Positions 11,563-23,913 are shown, numbered from the stretch's first letter. The stretch: DNA of 64,000 nucleotides from Hippophae tibetana (GCA_037013495.1 CM072812.1:39553001-39617000); one strand, 5' to 3'. Notes: generated from the sequence alone by a model not told the origin. Made by a program: numbers and translations.

Positions 11563-12255
11563 TGTAGAAAAAATTGAATAAAAATTTCAATTTTTAGTTT
11601 CAATTCTTTTAAATTTTCTGTTACCTTCCTCTTGATTTCTTCTGTTTTTCTTGCTTCAATTTCCAACCGTTTCTCTGCATCAATTCTCAACTTCTATTTC
11701 TCTATAATTCTTCTATAAATAGAGAAGAAAACAGAGAAGAAAAGACACAAGAAAATTTGAGAACAAAAAATAAAAAAAAGAGAGAAAAGAGAAGGAGGGC
11801 GACGAGAAGAAAAAAAAGAAGAAGGAAGAGGAAAAAAAGAGAGAAAAAAAAGAAGAAAAAAAGAGAGTGAGAGTAGCGCAAAGGTAAAAGGAAAAAAAAA
11901 TATTTAATTTATTTATTATTAATTTTAGTTGTATATTTTTTATATAGAATTAATTTCTTTCATAGATTTTAGACACTTTAAAGTTTGTAAAATAATAAAT
12001 TATAGTGTAATTTTATTATTATTTAATTGTTATATCTTAGGAGATAAATTTCCATTCTTCTTAAACATCTACGGTGAAATGAAAAATTATTTTAAAGACA
12101 TTGTATAATACACATGCCTCGGTTATTATTTTTATTTATTTATTTATTTAATTTATATATTATTTAAATTTTGTATTTATATATTATATATATTTATAAT
12201 TTTTTAATAAAATAATTTCATTCTTAAATTGTTTGTCTGATTATTGTTTATAATA
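11563..12255 (+). repeat. 5' LTR of the copia element
   Basis: Matches 17,440-18,219 along its length. A TATA box (TATAAATA, 11,714-11,721) is flanked by TTCTCTAT (11,698-11,705) and ATAGAGAA (11,719-11,726). A nearly pure purine tract of over 100 bases follows to about 11,880. The terminal CA is mutated, and the copy is about 90 bp shorter than the 3' LTR. Confidence 0.9.
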
Positions 12256-12810
12256 ATCTTAAAATAATGTTTTTGCTATTTTTTGGACAAAAACAATTTA
12301 ATAAATATTTTGAGACAAACAAATTATTTATAATATGTTATATTTATCTACTATATTATATATCTTTTATGCTATATATATTTTATTATAATTTTTGTTC
12401 AATTTTTACATCTTTATTAATTTCTTTCATCATATATTTAATATTAATTTTGCTATTATATTAAATTACTTGCATTTTATTTACTTATGTTCATCGCTTT
12501 CTGTATTTTTGTTACTATTAATTATAATTGTAATGTTTTTATAGTGATATCTTATATTAAGTATTTTTTTTTCTTTATATATATATTATAATTTTATAAA
12601 TAAATAAATAGTTTTATTTTTAAATTTTTTAATCATGAAATTACAAATATATATGTAAATTAAAATATTTCTATCATCTATTTATTAAATATATATATAT
12701 ATATATAATTGTTTTCTATAAACTTTATTTAATAATGTTTTTAAAAAAAAACTTAAATTGTTATTTGTGTATTGAACAAAAAATATAAAGAAAAGATTAT
12801 ACAATCTGAA
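12256..12810 (+). other. Leader of the copia element
   Basis: Very AT-rich sequence between the 5' LTR and gag, with an (AT)n run at 12,691-12,707. A clear tRNA primer-binding site could not be recognised after the LTR; the expected position has decayed. Confidence 0.5.
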
Positions 12811-13790
12811 ATGACAACTCCAGTGTCCCAAACTAAAAACCCAATTGTGAATATTGTTGACTCTACTGTGGGTGATTCTATTGTGAACCAAATGAGGAGA
12901 CCTTTTGTGGCTCATGGGATAACCCTAATGTTACGAGTTTCTATTTCAATAAACCATATTGTGGTATAGAGACCAAAGAAGTTTAATAGTTTGAACTTCA
13001 AGATATGAAAGAGTAAGATGATCTACCTTACCATCTTGAATTTAGCAAGGTTCTTGACTGAAGAAATTCTCAATCAACCTGAGGGTGAACAAGATTTTTA
13101 GTTTGCTAGTGTTATTGAAACATGGAAGCATTCAGTTTATCTATGTCAGAACTATATTTTGAATAGTCTAACCAATTCCTTATACAATGAGTACAATAAG
13201 GAAAAGACAACCAAAGACATGTAGGAATCATTGGACCATAAATATGAAACTGAAAATGCTGATGCCAAGAAATTTTTAGTTGGTCGCTTTCTTGATTATA
13301 AGATGGTGGATTCTAAATCAGTATGCAGTCAAGCACGTGAAATCCAAGATATCATAATAGAGATGTATGATGAAGGGATGGTACTTAGTAAAACCTTCCA
13401 AGTTACAAATATTATTGAAAAGGTGCCCTCTTCATGGATAGATTTCAAGGCCTACCTTAAGCACAAGTGAAGGTAAGTGTCTTTGAAAGACCTGCTAATA
13501 AGATTCAAAGTGGAAAAAGACAACAAGTCTTCTTCTAAAAGAGGTTATATCCCATCAAAACCCAAGGCTAATGTGATGGAACATGGTCAAAGTTCCAAAC
13601 ACAATAAGAATAAAGGCAAGGGCAAGTTAGGTAAAGGGTCTAAATTGGGACCTAGAGAAGCAAATTTTAAAAAGTCAAGCTTCAAAGCGATTTGCTTTAA
13701 CTATCAGAGGACAGGGCATAAAGCCACGAACTGTAGGTTTCTAAAAAGAAATAAAAACCGTGAGAAAAACATGGTTGATGACATAACTCA
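12811..13790 (+). pseudogene. copia gag remnant
   Basis: Reads MTTPVSQTKNPIVNIVDSTV, then LNFKIWKSKM-like text after a frame change near 12,985. Next come copia Gag helices, including 13,231-13,470 (AKKFLVGRFLDYKMVDSKSV and VPSSWIDFKAYLKHK). A CCHC-like knuckle follows at about 13,690-13,730, in which the second Cys is replaced (C-F-N-Y-Q-R-T-G-H-K-A-T-N-C). Gag would form the particle and bind RNA. At least two stops and one shift break the frame. Confidence 0.85.
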
Positions 13791-15092
13791 TGATATCTTT
13801 GACATTGACTTATATGCAGTCATTTCTGAAGTAAACTTGGTGGGATCAAACCCAAAGGAGTGGTGGATTAACACTGGGGTAACAAGGCACGTATGCTTAG
13901 ATAAGGGCTATTCATTACTTTTGAAGTAGTGAAAGATGGAGAGAGGTTCTTCATGGGAAATTCTGCCACATCAGCCATTCAAGGGCAAGGCCAGGTCAAA
14001 TTGAAGATGACCTCTAGAAAGGAGCTTACATTAAAAAATGTACTATATGTGTCTGACATCTGTAAGAATCTTGTTTCTAGCTCATTGCTAAACAAGCATG
14101 ACTTTTAAATGGTGTTTGAATCTGACAAGGTCGTTGTGACCAAAAATGGGATGTTTATGGGAAAGGATATATATATGTATCTGATGGGCTATTTAAGCTC
14201 AATGTAATGACTGTAAAATCTAATAATATTAATAAGACTAATTATTCTACTTATATGCTTGAGTCTTCCAACTTGTGGCATGGTAGACTAGGTCATGTTA
14301 ATTACGATACATTGCATAGATTAATTAACATGGAACATATAATTGCATTCCAAATAGATTCAAAGCATAAGTGTGAGACTTGTGTTGAGGCAAAAATAAC
14401 TAGGTCATCGTTTCATTCGATTGAAAGGAACACTAAACCCCTAGACATAATCCATAGTGATCTATTTGATTTCAAATTTCTTCAAACAAGAGGTAGAAAT
14501 AAGTATTTTATTACTTTTGTTGATGATAGCATGAAATATTGCTATGTGTATTTTCTTAAAAGCAAAGATGAAGCTATAGAGAAATTTAATATTTATGAAA
14601 CAGAAGTTGAGAATAAACTCAATAAGAAAATCAAGGTACTACGTAGTGATCATAGTGGTGAATATGAGGCACCGTTTGGTGAATTCTATGCACCACACAG
14701 AATTATTCATGAAACCATAACGCCTTATTCACCTCAGCAAAATGTGATTGTTGAATGTAAGAATCATATATTGACATAAATGATGAATGCAATGCTATTA
14801 AGTTTTGGGTTGCCACAGAACTTGTGGGGGAGCTATTTTATCAGCTAACTACCTTTTAAATAAGGTACCCCAGAAAAAGACACAGAAGACACCGTATGAA
14901 TTATTTAAAGGAAGGGTACCTTCCTATAAATATTTACAGGTGTGGAGGTGTCTTACAAAAGTGGCTATACCTATACTTATGAAGGTGAATATAGGTCCAA
15001 AAACAATAGATTGCATCTTCATTGGATATGCACATAATAACAGTGCTTATTGGTTTCTTATGCATGAGTCAAAGATCTCAGATATACACTAG
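13791..15092 (+). pseudogene. copia protease and integrase remnant
   Basis: The protease site reads W-W-I-N-T-G near 13,865, so the catalytic Asp is replaced by Asn. The integrase His-Cys zinc region is LWHGRLGHVNYDTLHRL followed by CETCVEAK (14,270-14,390). The core runs DIIHSDLFDF, FITFVDDSMKYCYVYFLKSKDEA and LRSDHSGEYEAPFGEF to 14,700, then ITPYSPQQNVIVECKN, where the third acidic residue is kept. A frame change at about 14,780 leads to the C-terminal part (PYELFKGRVPSYKYLQVWRC) ending at 15,092. Confidence 0.88.
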
Positions 15093-15299
15093 AACACAAT
15101 AATGGAATCAAGGAATGCATTGTTCTTTGAACATGTATTTATTGGTAAATCTCAAGGAGAATCATGTTCTTCTAAATGAACATATGAGACAATGAATGAA
15201 GATAGTCAAAACAAAGAACCTGAATAAGAGGTTGAGGTTGAACTCAGACGTACGTAATAGGAGGGCTAGGATAAAAACATCTTATGTTTAGATTTTTTG

Positions 15300-16741
15300 A
15301 CCTATTTTCTAGAAAGTGAACCTCAAATCTATGAAGAGGCTGTGAATTCTTCTGAAGGTCCTCAATGGTAAGAAGCCATTAATAGTGAAATTGAGTCCAT
15401 TCTGCAAAATCTCACTTGGGAACTAATTGATTTATCTCCAAGTAGTACAACACTAGGGTCTAAGTTGATTTTCACAAGAAAACGTAAATTAGATGGATCA
15501 ATTGATAAGTACAAGGCCAGGCTTGTAATTAAGGGATACAAAAAATGGCATGGCCTTGATTAATTTGATACTTATTCTCCTGTGATGAGAATAACATCTA
15601 TAAGGATGATAATTGCTATCGCAACTCTGTGAAATCTTGAAATACATCAAATGGATGTAAAGATAGCTTTTCTGAATGGAGAATTAGATGAAGAAATCTA
15701 CATGGACCAACCCAAGGGTTTTTCATGCCTAGGGAAAGAAGGAAAAGGTTTGTAAATTGGTGAAGTCTTTATATGGCTTAAAATAAGCACCAAAACAATG
15801 GCATGAGGAAAAATGGCTTTAAAATCAACGAATGTGACAAATGTGTATATGTCAAGCACAAAGAAGATGGTTATGTTATCTTGTGTCTTTACGTTGATGA
15901 AATGCTAATTGTGGGTACTAATGATCAAATGATCAAATCTACTAAGTCTATATTGAATTCAAGGTTTGATATGAAAGACATAGGACCTGCTGATATAATT
16001 CTAGGAATTAAGATATCAAGGATATCAAGCGGTCTCATTCTAAGTCAATGTCATTATGTTGAGAAAATACTTGAGTAATTCAACAAGGGTGATTCTAGAA
16101 TTGTGAGAACACCAGTAGATGTAAGTCTACACCTATCTAAGAATAAAAGTGAGAGTGTATCTCAACTAGAATATTCTAGAGTGATAGGAAGTCTTATGTA
16201 CTTGATGAGTTGTACGAGACCAAACATAACTTATGATGTAAGCAAACTAAGTAGATATACTAGTAATCCAGGATCTGATCATTGGAAAGGTATAACAAGA
16301 CTACTTAGATACCTAAGATATACACGTAGCTATGGACTTCACTACACAAGATATCCAACTGTATTAGAAGGATACAGTGATGCCAATTGGATATTTGATA
16401 TGCAAGACTCAAAGTATACTAGTGGATATGTATTCATACTGGGTGGTGTAGTTGTTTCATAGAAGTCCTCTAAATAGACTTACATTCCTAGATCCACGAT
16501 GGAATCTAAGTTCATCGCTTTAGATAAATATGGTGAAGAAGTCGAATGGATACACAATTTTATAAAGGATATTCCTAAGTGGGTAAAGCTTGTACCTGCA
16601 ATATACATTCATTGTGATAGTCAATCTGCTATTGGTAGGGCACAGAGTAATGTGTACAATGGTAAGTCTCAACATATACATCATAGACATAATACTATTA
16701 GTAAACTACTCTCAACTGGGTTATCTCTATTGACTATGTGA
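15300..16741 (+). pseudogene. copia reverse transcriptase and RNase H remnant
   Basis: RT starts with W-stop-EAINSEIESILQN near 15,367 and continues KARLVIKGYKKWHGLD and HQMDVKIAFLNGELDEEIYMDQPKGF. After a frame change it reads CLYVDEMLIVGTND (15,880-15,925; YVDD changed to YVDE), ending in IGPADIILGIKISR. RNase H runs from 16,103 ([29 protein letters not shown], then CDSQSAIGRAQSNVYNGKSQHI). A frame change at the end separates NIVDPLTEGL-like text. Confidence 0.9.
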
Positions 16742-17439
16742 ATTCAAAGGATAACATAGTTGATCCCTTAACTGAAGGGTTAAATCGAGAGTTAGTTGAT
16801 AAGTCATCGAGAGGAATGAGACTAAAGTCCATGAATGAATAAGGATTTGCAAAGGAAATCCAACCTATTTGACTGGAGATCCCCAGATCTAGGTTCAAAG
16901 GGACAACCTAATTGTAAAGACTTAGTGAGATCACTATAGGGGTTTACCCTCAAGTCCATTCCTATGATGAAAATAGTGATACCCGTAAGATACATGATAA
17001 GCTAAGACTTTTAATAATTCTTATGAAGAGAATACCGAGTGGAGTATGAGGGTTACTCTTTACGGATTAATTTTGAAGATAAAAGATCACCTATGTGAGG
17101 GAGGAGTGGGGATGATTTGAAAGAGAATTGTATAGGGCTCAATTCTTTAGAGACTCTCACAGAACCAAACACATGTTCATGGCCAAAACAAACATAATAG
17201 TGAGAACAAAATTATGTTAGGAAAGATTTTTGTGTGAAGTATGTCATTGCTTACATAAACGATAGAACAATTCAAGGACATCGTATCTACTGCTCATTCA
17301 GTAAGGTAAATATATTATTACAAAGGAAGGTTCAAAGGGTAACACCTATATATCCTTTGTAGGTTTCGATCCGTTGAACTCTATTTCTGTGTCAAAATTT
17401 GATTTAAAATCTATGTTAATTTTTATTCATATGAGGGAT
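16742..17439 (+). other. 3' untranslated region and polypurine tract of the copia element
   Basis: After the last RNase H codons there are about 600 bases without a coding pattern. The region ends in the purine-rich 'atgagggat' directly before the 3' LTR, where plus-strand DNA synthesis would be primed. Confidence 0.65.
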
Positions 17440-18219
17440 TGTTAGAAAAAATTGAATAAAAATTTCAATTTTCAGTTTAAATTCTTTTAAATTTCCAGTT
17501 ACCTCATTCTTGATTTCTTCTATTTCTCTACTTCAATTTCCAACTGTTTCTCTTCTTCAATTCAAACCATTTCTCTTCTTCAATTCCAGCCATTTTTGCT
17601 TGTTTCTCTACATCAATTCTTAGCTTATGTTTCTCTATAATTATTCTATAAATAGAGAACAAAGCTAAGAAGAAAAGACACAAGAAAATATGAGAACAAA
17701 AAAGAAAAAAAAACAGAGAAACGAGAATGAGGGCGGCGAGAAGAAAAAGAAGAAGAAAAGGGAAGAAGGAAGAGGAAAAGAAATAGAAAGAGAAAAGAAA
17801 AGGAGAAAAAGGAAAGGAAAAGAGAGAGAGAGAGTAGCGTAAAGGTAAAAGGAAAAAATATATATTTAATTTATTTAATTATTATTAATTTTAGTTGTAT
17901 ATTTTCTATATAGAGTTAAGTTCTTTCAATAGAGTTCAAACACTTTAAAGTTCATAGAATAATAAACTATAGTGTAAGTTTATTATTATTTAATCGTTGT
18001 ATATTGAGAGATAAATTTTCGTCGTTTTCAAACACCCAAGGTGAACATAAATATTATCTTAAGGACAATGTGTGATACACAAACATCGGTTATTATTTTT
18101 ATTTATTTATTTATTATATATATTATTTAAATTTTGTATTTATATATTATATATATTTCTAATTTTTTAAATAAAATAATTTCATTCTTAAAATGTTTGT
18201 CCGATTATTGTTTATAACA
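17440..18219 (+). repeat. 3' LTR of the copia element
   Basis: Starts TGTTAGAAAAAATTG, has a TATA box (TATAAATA, 17,647-17,654) followed by a long purine tract, and ends TTTATAACA. It keeps the terminal CA lost by the 5' copy. The target duplication AAACC follows. Confidence 0.92.
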
Positions 18220-18224
18220 AAACC

Positions 18225-18756
18225 ATGCTTTCAAAACCTGTTAAGTATCAATCGAGATGGACTGATGGATGATTCAAGACTAATTGTAGAAACTTAGTAA
18301 AATGCAGATGCCTATCTTGATTAGTTAATAAAAGCCACCACGGTTAATAAAATGCAGAGCTTTGTTAATATCTTCAATTTTTGTAATCCTATTCCACTTA
18401 CCTTTTTAGGTAAACGTATATCCTTTTATTTTTTCAAAGGTATCTCCTTTTTGTTTTTAGTCTTATTCCACCAAATATTCTTAAGAATCACATCCATGTT
18501 ATGAAAAATCTTGTTAGGAAAGTGTAAGTGCTCATATGGTAGGTAGTATAGACTAAAGAGCTGATTAAATTAGGGTAGCCTTAGAAAAAGATTTGTTTTT
18601 CCACCATTCAGTTCTTTGAACCAAGTTTCCTAATATATGATGGATATTCTCTGATTTCTTCTATTCAGAAATAATGGAGTCCCCAAGTATTTAACATTTC
18701 CTGTTTTTTTGTAATCCCATATTGTGCCTCTAAAGAAAGTTTAAGTTATTGAGGTG
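18225..18756 (-). pseudogene. LINE reverse transcriptase C-terminal remnant, middle part
   Basis: On the minus strand, 18,720-18,440 reads KTGNVKYLGTPLFLNRRN, ETWFKELNGGKTNLFLRLP, then YYLPYEHLHFPNKIFHNMDV and NIWWNKTKNKK. This is the thumb region of plant non-LTR RT (YLGxPL, then F-Y-L-P-N-K-I). Further down, near 18,350-18,300, a short weaker match ends. It is flanked by the copia insertion on the left and the Tat insertion on the right. The zinc-finger segment expected before RNase H is missing. Confidence 0.85.
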
Positions 18757-19207
18757 TGTTTGGACTGAATGTCTTATAGAGAGAGATTAGAGAGATATTA
18801 TTGCAAAGGGCTGAGTGTGTTGATCCTTGTGAGGTGTCCATCTATTTATATCACATTTATGGATACAGATCTCAGTTATACAATGTGTACAAGTAACTAC
18901 GTGTTAGGAGAGCATAATTAGCCTAAAGTACAATAAGTTAGGGATCCAGGCCGAGTTTACTTGTGTTTCCATTAGGCTCAATCTTACTCAGGGCTCAAGC
19001 CATTGGGCTTGGTTTTACTCAAGGCTCGAACTACCATTGAGCTCAGTCATACTCAAAACTTGAGCTTCCATTGAGCTCGGTCATACTCAAAACTTGAGCT
19101 TCCATTGAGCTCGGTATGTACCATGGGTGGGATGTCTAGGGCACTTCATATTTCGTCTTGGGTAGTTTATAAGGTCTAATCTTTGGGTTGGTGTAGATGT
19201 CCAAACA
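18757..19207 (-). repeat. 3' LTR of the Tat-like element
   Basis: Pairs with 25,944-26,379 by eye across its length. It contains repeated 'gagctcggt(c/a)' and 'actcaaaact(c/t)gag' words, so 'cttgagcttccattgagctcggt' occurs twice in near-tandem (about 19,055-19,115), which accounts for part of its extra 15 bp. Confidence 0.92.
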
Positions 19208-19659
19208 TTAAGTCCCCACTTTTCAACTCAAGCTTCGGTCTAAGGTGGAAAAGTGAATATCATGCATAGGATATGAATCATTTGACTTCCACAATAAATG
19301 CGTGTCAGTTGATTGGAAAGAGAAATCCAGTGCCCCTATATAAAAAAGTTCTTGCGTTGGGAATTATCATTGTTTACTTACAAAATTGAGAAATAGTGAG
19401 GAAAAATGCTCTTTCATTTCATCTGGAGTGGTGAAAGATTTTTAGTTCAGTGGTAAGAATTAAGCTCGAACTATAATATTCTCTTTTTGGATTTTTCAGC
19501 ACTCATGCTATGAGAACCTAACGATTTACTACTTTATTTTCTGGTCAGTTTTAAAAGGAACAATTTCTTTTACTTTCAAGTCATCTTTAGGTAATCTCTT
19601 TTCCTCATACCTTACCTCCTTCTATTGTTATGTCTTTATTTTTTGTAGCTTTTATCAGA

Positions 19660-21956
19660 ATGCAAAGAGAAGAGACATCGGCTTCTAGCTCGGGCTCATG
19701 AGAGAGTCCCCAGTATACTAATACAAGTGGGAACTCAAGGTCTTCTAGCTCAGGTTATTATAATGAAAGGATTTAGTCTTCACCATAGCCATCTACCACT
19801 ACCCTTGCCACTAGAAAATTCCTACTATGAAATTGAGTGTGCCTCAAACTCATATTTCAGTGTCTATGACATAGATTAGAAAAAACAAGAATATAGGATC
19901 TATCGAGTTGACAAGTCGCATTAGAGTCTGGGTGGCCATTACTAAAACTTATGGGTTGTTGCCTCAGGATGAAGAGAGAATAAGAAGGACTTATGACATC
20001 CCTTTAACAGTTCAGATAATGATTCCTTCTATGGGTGCTCCTGATAGCGATGATCCTTCAACTGAGTGGACTATTTTTAATGAGAAAGCTCTTTGGTTTA
20101 GGGTAAGGTTCCCTTTGTATCCTCTTATTAGAAGATTCTTGGTTAGGACGTAGCTTGAACTGAGGCAATTGATGCATAATTGGTAGAGATATCTGCTCTG
20201 CCTAATACTGATATGTCAAGAACTCTAGGTGAATTTAGATATGGTCAAGTTTAATGAGGCATATGCTCTGAAACAGAACCCTACAGACCCAAGAAATGTG
20301 TATATGTCAGTTAAGTAGGATCGTGGGGTAAACGTGTCCCTTTCTGAAAATGAGAAAAATTAGAAAGAGTACTTTTTCTACATTTCAGGTCGGTAGGAGT
20401 CCCCCACAAATGACACGGGGTTAGTAAGTTGTGTCTGGAACTATACTAAGGTCATGATTAGGAGTATGGCTTCTCTGATCACGACCTTGAGTCTTGATAC
20501 GAAGTAGAGGTTGGTTGATATCCAAAACTATATTCCTGAGAAGATGAACTAGGGGACTCTTTTGAACACTTTGTGTTTTGTTACGTGTGGATTAATAAGG
20601 CATGGTGCTGTAGAGCCTCCTCTTAGGTTGAATCGTAAACCTTGAGCTCCTCCTAACGCTTAAGTTTCTTTTAAATGTAGAACTCCTCCTACATATTTTG
20701 GGGGGACGGTTCAAGGTGGTGCTGAATGATGGTGACCATTAGTTGTTCTTTGTTGTTGCCTAGATGATGGTGACCATATATATATTTATTACGTTTTTTA
20801 GGTATTCAACTTGTATTATTTTTCTATTCTACAGTTCCTATGAATTTGACTACTGCCTAATGTTTTGCTCGTATGAAGAGTAAGGTGACATCGGGAGGAA
20901 CTGTTTCACCCACGGGTGCCTTTCCTACTCCTGGGGAGGCTCATCGGTAAGTAAGAAGAGGGGGAAATCTTCTCATGAAGGTCATACTTCTTCTCTGGAG
21001 AAGAAAAGGAAGAAGGTTAGCGCTAATGAACCTGCTTGTGACACCAATCCTCTGAATGTTTGTCCTCCTTTGTCACATTTTCCAGAGCATCCTGGATCCT
21101 CAACTCCCCGCATTCGCTCCAAATAGTCTAGCAATCCTCTCATGGATTTAAAGAGGGAAACGGTTGTTGTTGAGGACCTTATTGACGATGCTGACAGGGT
21201 CATACTGAATCGGGGTTTGGCACCTAAATACCTCGATGGTTATATAAGCCATATTTCTGTGGATGCATGCAAGGAGAAACTTGCAGATATTTGCAAGAGG
21301 GAAGATGTTAGCAAGGTTATTCGCCATTAGATGTGTCCAGTTTTTTATAATTTTTTGTTCGTGATATGTAGATCAAATGTGTGATCAATTTTTATTTTCT
21401 TAACCTTTTTCTCTGTATGTAGTTGATGTTGCTTTATGACTTTGATCGAGCTCACAACGTGGCTATTTAAATTCTGAGTTGGTGAAGGAGAAGCAAGCTC
21501 ATGTTTTTTCATCCTCGAAATACACCACTCTGTTGATAAGAGTAGAAAAGTGGGAAAGTGAGGAAATTGATAAAGAGGAGAAGCTGAAGAGCGCTGCATA
21601 TGAGCTTAATGCTTATGTGTGGCGCTTGATCGAGATGGAGAAGGGGAGAGGGAAGTTCAGAGACAAGTTGAGGCTTCTGTTGAAGAGGTGCGACGTCAAG
21701 CAAAATTTGATATGGATGCTATGGCACAGAAGCTCAAGTCTAGTGTCGAGCGGGCATATGAGCTGGCGATGGAAACCTTCAAGATAGAGGCCAGAAAGAA
21801 AGATTTGAGCGAGTACTACTATCACATTCTAGAGATCCATGTTATTCTGCTTTATAGTCAAGCCTCTTCAATTGAGGAGGAGGGAGAAAGATTGGGCTCT
21901 TCTGGTGGTGAGGATGACCCTGAGGTTCCTAGGGAAGGGAAAATAGATCATTGATT
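19660..21956 (+). pseudogene. Antisense accessory coding region (aORF-like) of the Tat element
   Basis: Relative to gag-pol this reads on the opposite strand. A Ser-rich start (MQREETSASSSGS) near 19,660 is followed by stops. The best-preserved block is 19,908-20,153 (RIRVWVAITKTYGLLPQDEERIR then FRVRFPLYPLIRRFLVRT). Later blocks are 21,142-21,330, and 21,479-21,954 in two frames (Glu/Lys/Arg-rich, coiled-coil-like, EREVQRQVEASVEEVRRQAK, ending in acidic EEGERLGSSGGEDDPEVPR). Antisense ORFs between integrase and 3' LTR are known in Tat-lineage elements; the molecular role is unknown. Gaps could be introns or decay. Here it is broken. Confidence 0.6.
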
Positions 21957-22226
21957 GATTTTTTTTATTTGAAAGCTGTATGCCGTTTTGGTTTGTATGG
22001 TCACGAGTTGTTACATATTTGAATAAATAAAGTAATTTGCCTATTTATTTTGTATTTATGATGTTGACCTACCTTTTGTCATTTATTGAAGAATATATAT
22101 ATATATATATATATTTCCTTTTCTATAAAAAGGGTTTGAGAACACTAGTTTGATTCATGTGATTAAGAATCTTTGCCATTAAGTAGACCTTGGGAAGCAG
22201 CTAGTACCTCTAACATTTTTACTCGC

Positions 22227-22680
22227 ACATTATGGATTCTGATTTATCATATAGACGCTTAGTTTGGGATTTTCATATTTAAAATGGTAGGCTTGAGGAT
22301 GAGGTTAGTTTGCTTAAAGTCGAGGTCATGAAACTTGAATGTAACGCTAAAGAGACAAAGTGTGAGCTCACTGCTTGTAGAGAGAAATTAATCGAAACAC
22401 AATCTTGAGAAAAGAGGACCCTGGTTAGTATGGCCGCTCTTATTGATAGAGAGTCTTATTGAGAAAGTTTTTATATGAAGCGATATGAAAACATTTTTCT
22501 TAAGGTTATGGAGGTTACCGAAGATCTGGAGTAGGGGTTGCTTTCCATGATGACAATGAACCCAAATCTATCGAAGATCTGGAGAAGGTTGTCGAGATTC
22601 AAGACGAGTTATTACCTTTGGTTGAGGAAAATAGTGATCTAGATACTGGCTGTGTGTCCAAATGCTTAAAGAGTTTTTAA
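22227..22680 (+). pseudogene. Further coiled-coil-like antisense fragment
   Basis: The plus strand reads MDSDLSYRRLVWDFHI, stop, then NGRLEDEVSLLKVEVMKLECNAKETKCELTACREKLIETQ, a heptad-like charged helix, followed by more stops. It continues the antisense region of the Tat element and is interrupted by at least four stops. No family assignment beyond that context. Confidence 0.4.
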
Positions 22681-22859
22681 ATTTCTATAAATAGTTTATA
22701 ATTTTTAAATAAAGGACAATATGAGTGGTGTGTAATGATTAATTTTTTAATAATGAACAATCTGAGCAGCATGTGTTCATGTATAATGACTATTTGGTAT
22801 ATTGTACTTTTAAGGTATTTAGCACAATCTAAGTGATTGATCCTTTGTTTTGATTGTTA

Positions 22860-23436
22860 GAGCTCTGACTTGGTTCCTGACCGAGATGGGCAGCTTGACC
22901 TCTTCAACTGTTAGGGCGCTCTACCTGATTTATTAATCTAGGTGAGTAGCCCTAAATGCCCATTATAAGGGAGAAAGCTTGACTTGGTTCCTAACCAAGG
23001 TGCTCTTTGTATTTATTTTATTATTATTAGAGCGACAACCTAGTTCCTAACCGAGGTGGGCAACTTGACCTTTTCAACTATTAGGGAATTCTACCTTATT
23101 TATTAATCTAGGTGAGCAGCCCTATATGCCCATTATAAGGGAAAAAGCTTGACCTAGTTCCTAACCGAGGTACTCTTTGTATTTTTTTTAGTGTCAGAGC
23201 ACCGACCTGGTTCCTGACCGAGGTGGGAAATTTGACCTCTTCAATTATTAGGGCATTCTACCTGATTTATTAATATAGGTGAGCAGCCCCTGATGCCCAT
23301 TTTAAGGGAAAAAAGTATGACCTGGTTCCTGACCGAGGTGGGAAACTCGACCTCTTCAACTGTTAGGGTGCTCTACCTAATTTATTAATCTAGATGAGAA
23401 GCCCTTGATGCCCATTTTAAGAGAGAGAGCTTGAGT
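22860..23436. repeat. Tandem repeat, about 170-bp unit, 3.5 copies
   Basis: Unit starts fall at 22,860, 23,030 and 23,197, with a last shortened unit from about 23,319. Each holds the word 'gacctggttcctgaccgagg', mostly twice, then 'cttcaactgttaggg', 'ctacctgatttattaatctagg' split by changes, and 'gatgcccattttaaggg'. It lies between the integrase end and the antisense region. Such repeats are common in the 3' untranslated part of Tat-lineage elements. Confidence 0.9.
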
Positions 23437-23673
23437 AAATGATCTGCTACTAAAACCTTTTATTTCTTAAATACATGTGCATCGTAGTTACAAAAAAAAG
23501 AGATAGGTAGGTTAATACATATGTTTTTAGAAATAGTATCTTTTTAAGTGTCTAGCATTCCAGCTTGTGCCTTCCTCCTTGCCTTCAATGCTTTTCAATA
23601 AGTAGGCCTTTCTTGCTGTTATCTCAATTATTTGATAAGGTCCCTCTCAATTGGTACCCATTTTACTAGCCAT

Positions 23674-23913
23674 CTACTCCATTTTGTTAGGGAAAACCTT
23701 CCTGAGAACCCAACCACCCGTAGAAAATGTTTTGAACTGTACAATGTTGTTGTAGTATTCTGATATTGTTCTTTTTTGTTCAATCACCCTTCTTAAAGCT
23801 TTATCCCTTTTTTTCTCCACTAAGGTGAGTTTGGCTGCTCTTTTCACCTTGTTTTGTTCTTCTATTAGGATTGATCTGGGAGTAGGGATTGTTACTTCGG
23901 TTGGTATGACCAC
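23674..23913 (-). pseudogene. Tat integrase C-terminal fragment
   Basis: Reads IPTEVTIPTPRSILIEEQNK, then LTLVEKKRDKALRRVIEQKR, YYNNIVQFKTFSTGGWVLRKVF. This matches the post-core part of Tat integrases, in which a Tyr-Tyr-Asn segment leads to G-x-W/L-V-L-R-x-V-F. The catalytic core that should lie upstream on this strand is absent, and the text before it (toward 23,970) is a different region. Confidence 0.8.

Larger units (their letters stand above)
11563..18219 (+). mobile_element. Ty1/copia LTR retrotransposon, complete structure, decayed coding
   Basis: Paired LTRs at 11,563-12,255 and 17,440-18,219 bound a gag-PR-IN-RT-RNase H order typical of copia. The 5-bp target duplication AAACC is perfect (11,558-11,562 and 18,220-18,224). 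The LTR begins TGTTAG and ends in CA at the 3' copy; the 5' copy has TGTAG and a mutated end. A purine-rich tract (catatgagggat) precedes the 3' LTR. Several stops in gag, protease, RT and RNase H make it non-autonomous. It inserted into the minus-strand LINE remnant. Confidence 0.93.

Noticed and set aside
12256..12300. Met-tRNA primer site after the copia 5' LTR
   Set aside because: No TGGTATCAGAGC-like match at the expected place; decayed beyond recognition.
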